NCBI GenBank assembly: GCA_964521105.1
Contig: CAZFPO010000143.1
Coordinates: 1-6,485 of the forward strand
Source of the DNA: JAQUGA01 sp964521105
Lineage (GTDB): Bacteria; Bacteroidota; Bacteroidia; Bacteroidales; WCHB1-69
Length of the DNA: 6,485 bases
Reading direction: 5' to 3'
The translations under genes were made by a program, and so were the position numbers. Positions 1 through 4,902 of this stretch are shown here, piece after piece. The notes under the pieces were generated by a model that did no database searches, was not told the DNA's origin, and was given only the letters and a program-made list of their open reading frames with translations. The first letter of the stretch is position 1, and each line of letters starts with the position of its first letter.

Positions 1-31
1 ATTGACTATGAGGTGATTGCAAAATAACTAA

Positions 32-118
32 AAAAAAGTGTCGAAGTCAGGAGGGATGTATATCCTAAATATTGAAGCGGGTTCTGAACGAATCAATAAA
101 AAAATTGTTCGTCAATAA
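32..118 (+). pseudogene. Remnant of a T9SS type A C-terminal sorting domain
   Basis: The frame opened after a stop at 29-31 translates to a tail with GGMYILNIEAG, then ERINKKIVRQ and a stop at 116-118. This fits the end of Bacteroidota T9SS type A sorting domains, which typically read SGxYxxxI......xxKKIxxQ/K and send a secreted protein through the outer membrane before the signal is removed. The upstream reading frame is not continuous: this frame has stops at 14-16 and 29-31, and the alternative frame from base 1 ends at 25-27. The parent gene is therefore broken near the window edge, or the sorting domain is a leftover. A run of eight A at 30-37 is a plausible indel site. A 20-residue ORF from ATG 56, preceded by AGGAGGG, is possible but less likely. 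The family match is judged by eye. Confidence 0.5.
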
Positions 119-138
119 AAACTGAAACTTTTTTATTA

Positions 139-170
139 AAACGAGGCTGAGATTTTTCTCAGCCTCGTTT
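139..170 (+). terminator. Strong intrinsic terminator
   Basis: A perfect 14-bp stem (139-152 with 157-170, core ACGAGGCTGAGA) closes on a TTTT loop. It lies 20 nt after the sorting-domain stop. The A-rich left arm and T-rich right arm would let it act in both directions. It separates the leftmost gene remnant from everything to its right. Confidence 0.85.
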
Positions 171-348
171 GTAAAATTAATTTACAAGTTAAAATATTTT
201 TTACAGTAATTTTAATTGAGTAATAGGTTTCTTTTTTTTCATTGCTTTGTTTTTGAGCGAATTAAAATTTTTTCACAAAAAACAACATATTTTATAAATT
301 TAAGGCATGGCTTTTGGCATATACTAGTCAACCTAAAAATAAAACGTC

Positions 349-429
349 ATGAAACTGAAAGAATTGCATTTGTGGGGGATTTATGTAGCAATTATGGCAA
401 TGTTGTTTTCAATATTAATAATTTTATAA
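349..429 (+). CDS. Possible 26-residue single-span membrane peptide
   Basis: ATG at 349 opens a short frame ending in TAA at 427-429. The peptide has a basic start (MKLKELH) followed by an uninterrupted hydrophobic stretch, WGIYVAIMAMLFSILIIL, long enough for one transmembrane helix with the N-terminus likely cytoplasmic. It is followed 33 nt later by a good hairpin terminator, so the unit looks like a free-standing mini-gene. Upstream, TTGGCAT at 314-320 resembles the -24 half of a sigma-54 promoter, but the -12 half (AGTC) does not fit, so the promoter is uncertain. I do not recognise the family. Candidates are a small membrane-stress peptide, a type I toxin-like peptide or a leader peptide. 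A longer overlapping frame at 216-443 is judged spurious. Confidence 0.4.
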   Translation: MKLKELHLWGIYVAIMAMLFSILIIL

Positions 430-462
430 GCCAACTTTGCTAGTTTTTTTATATCCCCGATT

Positions 463-490
463 AAAGAGGGCTCACAGGTGGGCTCTCTTT
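463..490 (+). terminator. Hairpin terminator between convergent genes
   Basis: A 12-bp stem pairs 463-474 with 479-490 (two G-T wobbles) around a CAGG loop. The T run at 488-493 follows the stem on the plus strand. It ends the tiny plus-strand gene. It also lies directly beyond the stop of the minus-strand protease gene, so it may serve both, although the minus-strand U-tract is short. Confidence 0.8.
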
Positions 491-491
491 T

Positions 492-1121
492 TTATTTCAT
501 GAATAATTTTAGTTTTTTCTTGCATTCATTGCAAAGTGCTTTTTGTTCGTTATCAACCGATTTTATGGTTCCTTCGGCATCCCGCATAATACATTTTGTA
601 TTTGGACAATGATCAAGTCCAAAATTATGACCTAGTTCGTGAATCACAACTTTTGAAAGTCTCTCGTCAAAGTGTGCTTCACTTTTTGCACTTGGTTTAA
701 GCCGGAATGTAGAAATCACACAACTTTCGCCAGGCATAAAACCTAACCCAAATACCCCCCAATCGCTGTATTGTCCTTTGGTACACGAAATATCTTTTTC
801 GGTTAGCCCAACAATATAATCAATGTTTTTTGGTCGTATTTGCAACAAATAATCCAATAAGGTGTCTGCCTTATACCGATTTCGTACTTTGTAGTAAGCC
901 TTTGATGGCAATTCAGAGCCTTGTAGGATAAAAACTTTATAATCATAAAACGTTTCAACCTCTTTTTGTAAAAAAATAAGTAGGTTTGAATCAAATTTAC
1001 CAAGAGGGTATAAACCAATGTTTATTTCTTTTGATTGTGTTTGACTGATTGTTAGGTTATTTACAGATAAATCTGTTAATAGTAATGTTATTGGTAGCAA
1101 TAAAGTGAAAAGATAATTCAT
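492..1121 (-). CDS. Exported archaemetzincin-family zinc metalloprotease
   Basis: A 209-residue protein. The N-terminus (MNYLFTLLLPITLLL) is a signal-peptide-like hydrophobic segment with no lipobox, so the enzyme is probably periplasmic or secreted. The catalytic region is diagnostic of archaemetzincins (peptidase family M54): HELGH at 161-165, the third zinc ligand H171 and G168 complete HExxHxxGxxH. The cysteine signature then follows exactly, C172-x4-C177-x-M179-x17-C197-x2-C200. The first zinc is catalytic with E162 as general base. The four cysteines are known to bind a structural second zinc, and M179 is the Met-turn residue. All positions are intact, so it should be active, with aminopeptidase-like activity known for some relatives; the substrate is unknown. 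The ATG at 1121 is chosen because it gives a complete signal segment and sits 41 nt from a -7 box. The gene is flanked by terminators at both ends and looks monocistronic. Confidence 0.9.
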   Translation of the reverse strand: MNYLFTLLLPITLLLTDLSVNNLTISQTQSKEINIGLYPLGKFDSNLLIFLQKEVETFYDYKVFILQGSELPSKAYYKVRNRYKADTLLDYLLQIRPKNIDYIVGLTEKDISCTKGQYSDWGVFGLGFMPGESCVISTFRLKPSAKSEAHFDERLSKVVIHELGHNFGLDHCPNTKCIMRDAEGTIKSVDNEQKALCNECKKKLKLFMK

Positions 1122-1162
1122 GACTATTTTTTAATTTCTGAAATTATAATGATTTGAATTAT

Positions 1163-1170
1163 CAAATATA
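1163..1170 (-). promoter_or_regulatory. Bacteroidota -7 box for the archaemetzincin gene
   Basis: On the minus strand this reads TATATTTG, an exact match to TAnnTTTG. The expected start of transcription near 1156 would give a leader of about 35 nt. No TTG is found at the -33 spacing, only a T-rich run, so this half-match is tentative. Confidence 0.45.
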
Positions 1171-1191
1171 GAAAAAGTATAGCTTAATTGT

Positions 1192-1229
1192 AAAAAAAAG
1201 ACGATAGTTTTAATGCTACAGTCTTTTTT
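1192..1229 (-). terminator. Terminator of the secreted-protein gene
   Basis: Arms at 1194-1202 and 1221-1229 form nine base pairs (AAAAAAGAC with GTCTTTTTT). A 2x2 internal loop follows, then three more pairs and an 8-nt loop. Read on the minus strand the stem is followed by a run of T. It lies 17 nt past the stop of the 1247-2437 gene and separates it from the protease gene. Confidence 0.7.
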
Positions 1230-1246
1230 AAAATTTTATTTTAAAA

Positions 1247-2437
1247 TTATTTCAAAAACTTTAATGATTCTAGTACTTTAACAAGTATTTTGTCTGCATT
1301 AATGGCTTCCTCATCCGTAAATTGAACCGTAAACCATTCGGGTTTCATTTTAAAACCAAATGCAGCTTTTTTACCTTCACTCGATATTATGTCTTCTAAA
1401 TATACAAACCCTAAGAATGCTTTTTCGCCATTTTTAAAAATGTAAATTTTGCTATATAATGCAGGTACTAAATAAGAGCCTTGAGCACCAGGATCAGATA
1501 CAAATTGTCGTGATTGGTACCAAGTAATTGTTTTTCCAGTTAAACTTCCAATAGTAAAATCCGAAAAGGTTTTATCCTTTACCCCATTAAATTTTGCTCT
1601 TCGATTTTGCTTTAAGTTATCGCTAATTATACCTCGATAATAAATGTCTGGATTTACCTTTTTCTCATTCATCCATTCTTCAAAATCTTTAATTATTTGT
1701 TCAAATGACAAGTTTTGAGTATTTAACTCAACAATTTTTATTTTCACATTTTTACCCATACTTTTATCTGTAATGGTTATTTGTGAGTATACGTGGCTAC
1801 TGTTACTTTCAAAATTTTGAAATTCAGATTGAGCCAAATTTGGGATTTTTATAATAAAATTTCCTTTGGAATCTTTAACTCCCTCTTCCATGTCGGTTTG
1901 AATAACAGTAAATTTTGATTTTGAAACGGGTTCACCTTCTTTCCATATTGGTTTTTGGCGAGTAATATATGCATTTTGTCCTTCACTCCATTCGGTAATC
2001 GTTTGAACCTCTTTTATCATCTGAGTGTATGATGTAACAACTACTTCAAAATTTTTAATTCCTTTAACTCTTGGGGTGTTGCATAAATCGTTGTAAACCG
2101 TTTTATCTCCAAAATCAGTTTTAGCTGTTCCTTCGGGACCTAATACAAATAAGTCGATGCTTTTTTTTCCTACTAATTTGCTCTTTATTTTATCTTTGTC
2201 AAAAAAACAGAGCAAGTTATAATTAATAGTACTTAAATAAATGGTTACCGAAAAACCATCGTAATCACCCACATTAGCAGGAATAGGAACAGTAACCCAC
2301 AGTTCGCCTAAATCCGAACACTTCATTTCTTTAATGTTTTTGGCTCCGTTTTTAACATAGAATGATAAATCATCTTTTTGTCCAAATGAAAAGAGTAGAG
2401 ATAAGCTAAAAAATAATACTAAAAATAATGCTTTCAT
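1247..2437 (-). CDS. Secreted protein of unknown function
   Basis: A 396-residue protein. The open frame extends to a TTG at 2461, but the ATG at 2437 is chosen because it places MKALFLVLFFSLSLLFSFG at the very N-terminus, a classic signal peptide with likely cleavage near SFGQ-KDD. There is no lipobox cysteine, no T9SS sorting tail and no further membrane segment, so the product is probably periplasmic or released. The mature part has three cysteines (C40, C77, C119). It is rich in alternating hydrophobic/polar stretches that suggest beta structure, for example WVTVPIP and ITWYQSRQF. The last ~130 residues end in an IYIFKNGEKAFLGFVYL strand pair and a terminal helix (DKILVKVLESLKFLK). That layout recalls the PsbP/DcrB (DUF1795-like) fold, but this is only a visual impression. 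I do not recognise the family. It is separated by terminators from its neighbours and not obviously in an operon. Confidence 0.85.
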   Translation of the reverse strand: MKALFLVLFFSLSLLFSFGQKDDLSFYVKNGAKNIKEMKCSDLGELWVTVPIPANVGDYDGFSVTIYLSTINYNLLCFFDKDKIKSKLVGKKSIDLFVLGPEGTAKTDFGDKTVYNDLCNTPRVKGIKNFEVVVTSYTQMIKEVQTITEWSEGQNAYITRQKPIWKEGEPVSKSKFTVIQTDMEEGVKDSKGNFIIKIPNLAQSEFQNFESNSSHVYSQITITDKSMGKNVKIKIVELNTQNLSFEQIIKDFEEWMNEKKVNPDIYYRGIISDNLKQNRRAKFNGVKDKTFSDFTIGSLTGKTITWYQSRQFVSDPGAQGSYLVPALYSKIYIFKNGEKAFLGFVYLEDIISSEGKKAAFGFKMKPEWFTVQFTDEEAINADKILVKVLESLKFLK

Positions 2438-2458
2438 AATTGAAGTTTTAAGTTTCAA

Positions 2459-2466
2459 CAAAAATA
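2459..2466 (-). promoter_or_regulatory. Weak -7 box candidate for the secreted-protein gene
   Basis: The minus strand reads TATTTTTG, matching TAnnTTTG, about 22 nt before the chosen ATG. The surroundings are extremely T/A-rich and there is no TTG at -33, so a chance match is quite possible. If real, it argues against the upstream TTG start, which would overlap the box. Confidence 0.25.
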
Positions 2467-2664
2467 ATAAAATATAATAAAATATAAATAAATAATAAAA
2501 AAAACATGAAATTGGATATAAAGGATTAAATAATTAACAATATTGTCAATTTACCATTAATATTTATCAAATTTTTCAGAATATAAAATATACAGATAGA
2601 ACATTTTAAATGAAGTTTTTGAAAACAACTTGTACTGTAAGCATCACTTATGTGTGCAAAACAG
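2467..2664. other. AT-rich intergenic spacer without recognisable genes
   Basis: Between the start region of the secreted-protein gene and the first copy of the hairpin repeat I see only low-complexity AT-rich DNA with AATATAA-type runs. No convincing frame, RNA or terminator was found on either strand. Confidence 0.5.
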
Positions 2665-2706
2665 AACGAGAGTGATATTGATTGCTCGTTTTCACTTGCT
2701 CTCGCT
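2665..2706 (-). repeat. 42-nt hairpin repeat, copy A
   Basis: This is one of three copies in the window. It differs from copy C (6229-6270) at one position of 42 and from copy B (3137-3178) at eight, with no indels. The arms CGAGAG/CTCTCG and TGA/TCA can pair, leaving a 4-nt bulge (an extra CTCG-type unit). It lies exactly 43 nt beyond the stop codon of the S23 gene, so on the minus strand it may be its terminator or a conserved 3' element. The assigned strand follows that gene. Confidence 0.8.
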
Positions 2707-2749
2707 GAGTTATAGTTATAATAAAATATTGTTTTGCGTATATTTTTAT

Positions 2750-3094
2750 TTACTCCAAATTTTTAATCATTCCAAAGAGCATTTTAGAAATTGTTTCAAT
2801 ATCATCTTCAAATTTTTGAAATTCAATATCAGTGATTAGTTTGTTATCGATTAAGAAGTCCAAAATGGCAGAACATTCATACGCACTACCTCGTGCTACT
2901 GATAAAAAGTGTTTGCGATCTTTTTTTTCAAACCTCGAAGACCCTTCTGCAATGTTTAGCATAATTGAAAAAGAAGCCCTTTTAAGTTGATCGCTGATAT
3001 GCTTATCAAATTCATTATTCGAAATGAGATTATTACAATCATTAGCAAAAAATTTTGCTTTTTGATAAACATGTAATTTTTTAAAATCAAACAT
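2750..3094 (-). CDS. Four-helix bundle protein (S23 / 23S rRNA intervening-sequence family)
   Basis: A 114-residue protein of usual family length with the characteristic order of motifs. FKKLHVYQKAKFF at 4-16 is helix 1, QLKRASFSIMLNIAEGSSR at 36-54 is helix 2 with the conserved IAEG turn, and FLSVARGSAYECSAILDFL at 63-81 is helix 3. A final amphipathic helix ends in SKMLFGMIKNLE. The family was named after an ORF in intervening sequences of some 23S rRNA genes. It forms small helical oligomers and includes the Avd accessory protein of diversity-generating retroelements. Its own molecular role is unsettled, and nucleic-acid binding is often assumed. No rRNA sequence or reverse transcriptase is present here, so this is a free-standing copy. 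It is the first of two tandem copies, bracketed by 42-nt repeats on both sides (43 nt after the stop, 42 nt before the start). No Shine-Dalgarno sequence is visible before the ATG at 3094. Confidence 0.9.
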   Translation of the reverse strand: MFDFKKLHVYQKAKFFANDCNNLISNNEFDKHISDQLKRASFSIMLNIAEGSSRFEKKDRKHFLSVARGSAYECSAILDFLIDNKLITDIEFQKFEDDIETISKMLFGMIKNLE

Positions 3095-3136
3095 GGTTGT
3101 TATTTTTTGATATTTATAAAGTGGAATTTTAAAAAA

Positions 3137-3178
3137 AGTGAGAGTGTTTTCGATTGCTCGTTTTCACTCGCTCTTTCT
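3137..3178 (-). repeat. 42-nt hairpin repeat, copy B
   Basis: It aligns without gaps to copy A at 34 of 42 positions, with an identical central ATTGCTCGTTTTCACT. It is 43 nt beyond the stop of the second, truncated S23 copy, the same spacing as copy A to the first. Read on the minus strand the hairpin is followed by seven T, so it could terminate transcription. It sits 42 nt upstream of the intact S23 start. Confidence 0.75.
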
Positions 3179-3221
3179 TAGTGGTAAATTTAATAAAATA
3201 TTTTTAGTTGCAAATTTTTGT

Positions 3222-3341
3222 CTACTCCAAATTTTTAATCAAAACAAACAACATTTTGGAGATTTCTTCGAGCTTTGAAAGCAAATTCTCATAGGTCTTT
3301 TCATTAATTTTATAGCTTTCGAGCAAATATTCCAAAATTGC
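3222..3341 (-). pseudogene. C-terminal fragment of a second S23 four-helix bundle gene
   Basis: The last 39 residues (from AILEYLLESYKI to SKMLFVLIKNLE) align without gaps to the end of the intact neighbour, with 17 identities. Both stops and both downstream repeats are offset by exactly 472 nt. A stretch of 19 nt across the stop region (TACTCCAAATTTTTAATCA) is identical in both copies. Homology ceases upstream of about 3341. There the minus-strand frame stays open by chance to 3533, but it then reads the antisense of an ATPase remnant. The full open frame of 103 residues is thus a chimera and not a real gene. The N-terminal two thirds of this copy are missing, probably lost when the neighbouring fragment was joined. 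Confidence 0.75.
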
Positions 3342-3722
3342 AACAGCTTGTTTTATGGCAGGATATATTGATTCATGGGGATGAGGTGTAATTAAAATCA
3401 TCATGTCAGCTACCGAATACGGTTTACCTGAACCAGAAATTAAAGAGATGAATGGTGGAATTGAGGTGATATTACACAACAATATATTACAATCTACTAC
3501 TTCGGAAACATTTCGGAAACAATTCGGAAACAATTCGGAAAGGATATTGCTTTAACTTTCGAGTTGATACAAAGTCATCCTGAAATTACAGCCCAACAGA
3601 TTGCTGAAAAAATTGGAAAAACATCCAGAACGATAGAAAATTATCTGGCAAAACTTTAAGATTCTTTCAAAATAGATAGAAAAGGTCCAAAGATAGGTGG
3701 TTATTGGTTGATTATAGAATAA
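3337..3722 (+). pseudogene. Decayed C-terminus of a RecG-like / HATPase_c_4 AlbA-type ATP-binding protein
   Basis: Three frame segments together rebuild a recognisable C-terminus. The first reads IATACFMAGYIDSWG, a TGA stop at 3382-3384, then GVIKI, YGLPEPEIKEMNGGIEVIL and NNSERILL to a stop at 3553-3555. After a frameshift near 3549 the next reads LTFELIQSHPEITAQQIAE, KIGKTSRTIENYLAKL and a TAA at 3657-3659. The last is DSFKIDRKGPKIGGYWLIIE, ending at 3720-3722. The AGYIxSWGxGIxKI...GLPEPE...GG signature and the final winged-helix (QIAEKIGKTSRTIENYLAKL, then GPKIGGYW) are typical of putative DNA-binding/ATP-binding regulators annotated as RecG-like or HATPase_c_4, usually with an N-terminal AlbA_2 (schlafen-like) domain. 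Two stops and one frameshift show it is dead. The N-terminal domains are absent, cut at the junction with the S23 fragment. A repeated TTCGGAAACA unit at about 3508-3540 matches the low-complexity linker common in this family. Confidence 0.75.
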
Positions 3723-3816
3723 AATGGCAATATGATGGAATTCTGCAAAGAAAAAATCAAAAAAATATGCCCGAACTAAAAAACATAGAATATAGTTAAG
3801 GTAAATAAACCCAGAA

Positions 3817-3835
3817 TCAGCGATATAATCGCTGA
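3817..3835. repeat. Perfect 8-bp hairpin
   Basis: TCAGCGAT and ATCGCTGA pair completely around a 3-nt ATA loop. It stands two bases from a larger hairpin. No T-run follows on either strand, so it is not an ordinary terminator. Confidence 0.7.
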
Positions 3836-3837
3836 AA

Positions 3838-3893
3838 CGATTAAATGTTTCTAACTCAATTCGTTGATACGAATTGAAACAAACATTAAATCG
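3838..3893. repeat. 56-nt long hairpin
   Basis: The outer arms (3838-3850 with 3881-3893) pair at 12 of 13 positions with one A/A mismatch. An internal loop follows, then a perfect inner stem (3857-3864 with 3869-3876, CAATTCGT/ACGAATTG) closed by TGAT. With the preceding hairpin it forms a compact structured block that could be an RNA gene, a recombination or replication site, or a mobile-element end. The sequence alone does not decide. Confidence 0.65.
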
Positions 3894-3949
3894 GGATTAA
3901 ACCCAACTAAATCAAGTAGTTCGATTTTTTCAAATCTCCTATTGATTAA

Positions 3950-4048
3950 TTTGGGATAAACAGGAATAATTACAATCAGATGTTTTACTTTAGAGATGCA
4001 GTAACTTCAAATAATGAAAAAGAGGTAACCTTCGTACTGTTGAAATAA
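3950..4048 (+). pseudogene. Short coding-like scrap of unknown origin
   Basis: A frame open from 3950 ends at 4046-4048. From the ATG at 3980 it encodes MFYFRDAVTSNNEKEVTFVL, then LK and a stop. The FYFRD...KEVTFVL pattern faintly resembles the DUF4143 end of AAA_14-type ATPases (YFWR....EIDFVL), which would make it another decayed gene tail. The length is too short for certainty, and it may be chance. Confidence 0.2.
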
Positions 4049-4109
4049 ATAAAGAAGTGAATAGAAAAAGTAAACTTAGTGATAAAAAAGAATGTAATAA
4101 AAAAAATAG

Positions 4110-4145
4110 TATATTTGTCCAGTAATTTAATAAACAAACTGGACA
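4110..4145 (+). promoter_or_regulatory. Promoter with overlapping inverted-repeat operator of the AbiE-type operon
   Basis: TATATTTG at 4110-4117 is an exact Bacteroidota -7 box. Overlapping its last two bases starts a perfect inverted repeat, TGTCCAGT (4116-4123) and ACTGGACA (4138-4145), with 14 nt between the arms, so the repeat covers the expected transcription start near 4124. AbiEi-type antitoxins are known to repress their own operons by binding inverted repeats at the promoter, and this arrangement fits. No clear -33 TTG is present. The start codon is 31 nt beyond the right arm. Confidence 0.7.
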
Positions 4146-4176
4146 TTTACCTAATGATAATTATAGTAATAATAAT

Positions 4177-4902
4177 ATGAATGTTACTGATTATATAAGT
4201 AGTAAGATAGAAAGACTTCCTAAAGGATATGTTTTCACCTGTTCCGATTTTACTACTGAGGTGAATAAAAAAGAAGCGGTAATAAAAGCACTTAACCGTA
4301 TGGCATCTACAGGTAAAATTGCAAAACTATCCAAAGGTAAATACTACAAACCAGAAAGTACACCATTTGGCAACCTTCAACCCAATCAGGTACAAGTGGT
4401 AAAAGACTTACTGGAAGAAAATGGAAAAGTTACAGGCTATCTCACTGGCTTCAGTATATACAGTCAATTGGGTTTAACTACTCAAATAAGCAATACCATA
4501 CAAATTGGCAAAAATGAAGTGCGTCCGAGTTTCAAAAGAGAACGTTATACTATTTCATTTGTTAAACAAAAAAACACCATCACCAAAGAGAACATTCCGT
4601 TGTTACAACTACTGGATGCCATTCGCTACATTAAGAAAATACCAGATGCCAATATTGAAACATCTTGCAAGAGATTTTTAGCCATCATCAAAACCTTTTC
4701 TGAAAAAGAAATCAATACATTAGTTCGTCTTGCTTTAAAATATCCACCAGCTACAAGGGCTTTATTAGGTGCTTTATTAGACAAATTACAAAAAATCAAT
4801 GCAACAGAACCACTTTTAAAATCATTGAATCCAATTACCAAGTATAAATTGTCTGGTGTTGCAAATATAATATCCACTGCCGAAAAATGGAATATTGTAT
4901 GA
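4177..4902 (+). CDS. DUF6088 / AbiEi-like antitoxin and transcriptional regulator
   Basis: A 241-residue protein, the first gene of a type IV toxin-antitoxin operon. The N-terminal ~60 residues look like a winged helix: helices around ISSKIERLPKGYVF and KEAVIKALNRMAS, and a basic wing GKIAKLSKGKYYKP at 46-59. The middle (GKVTGYLTGFSIYSQLGLTTQ at 83-103) is the conserved core shared by DUF6088 and AbiEi relatives, where other families have a Y.SG.sal...GL pattern. The C-terminal half is mostly helical and basic. Members neutralise a partner AbiEii nucleotidyltransferase without stable complex formation, and repress their own promoter. The inverted repeat at 4116-4145 is the likely binding site. 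The ATG at 4177 is used because it precedes the winged helix directly and no earlier in-frame start is plausible. The stop overlaps the toxin start (ATGA), implying translational coupling. Assignment to DUF6088 is by eye. Confidence 0.85.
   Translation: MNVTDYISSKIERLPKGYVFTCSDFTTEVNKKEAVIKALNRMASTGKIAKLSKGKYYKPESTPFGNLQPNQVQVVKDLLEENGKVTGYLTGFSIYSQLGLTTQISNTIQIGKNEVRPSFKRERYTISFVKQKNTITKENIPLLQLLDAIRYIKKIPDANIETSCKRFLAIIKTFSEKEINTLVRLALKYPPATRALLGALLDKLQKINATEPLLKSLNPITKYKLSGVANIISTAEKWNIV

Larger units (their letters stand above)
3723..4109. other. Non-coding, structured intergenic region upstream of the toxin-antitoxin operon
   Basis: This stretch separates the dead ATPase fragment from the AbiE-type operon. 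It contains two strong hairpins at 3817-3835 and 3838-3893 (listed separately) and a short GGG/CCC pair at 3893-3904. A 33-codon coding-like scrap runs from 3950 to 4048. No intact gene, terminator with U-run or tRNA was seen. Confidence 0.5.

Noticed and set aside
314..329. Sigma-54 promoter before the 26-residue frame
   Set aside because: TTGGCAT fits the -24 half, but the -12 position reads AGTC in place of TTGC, so only half the site is present.
216..443. Plus-strand 75-codon frame
   Set aside because: Composition is low-complexity and Phe/Ile/Asn-rich, it overlaps the better 26-residue frame and shows no domain pattern.
803..1018. Minus-strand 71-codon frame
   Set aside because: It lies entirely within the archaemetzincin gene in another frame.
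2438..2461. TTG start eight codons upstream of the chosen ATG of the secreted-protein gene
   Set aside because: It would place extra residues before an otherwise ideal signal peptide and overlaps a possible -7 box.
2630..2839. Plus-strand 69-codon frame
   Set aside because: It runs across the hairpin repeat and antisense to the S23 gene; the translation is not protein-like.
2750..3094. Avd accessory gene of a diversity-generating retroelement
   Set aside because: Avd belongs to the same four-helix family, but there is no reverse transcriptase, template repeat or variable repeat in the window.
3817..3893. Retron msr-msd RNA
   Set aside because: The hairpins are suggestive but no retron reverse transcriptase or effector lies nearby.
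4626..4877. Minus-strand 83-codon frame
   Set aside because: It is antisense to the antitoxin gene, which has clear family features.
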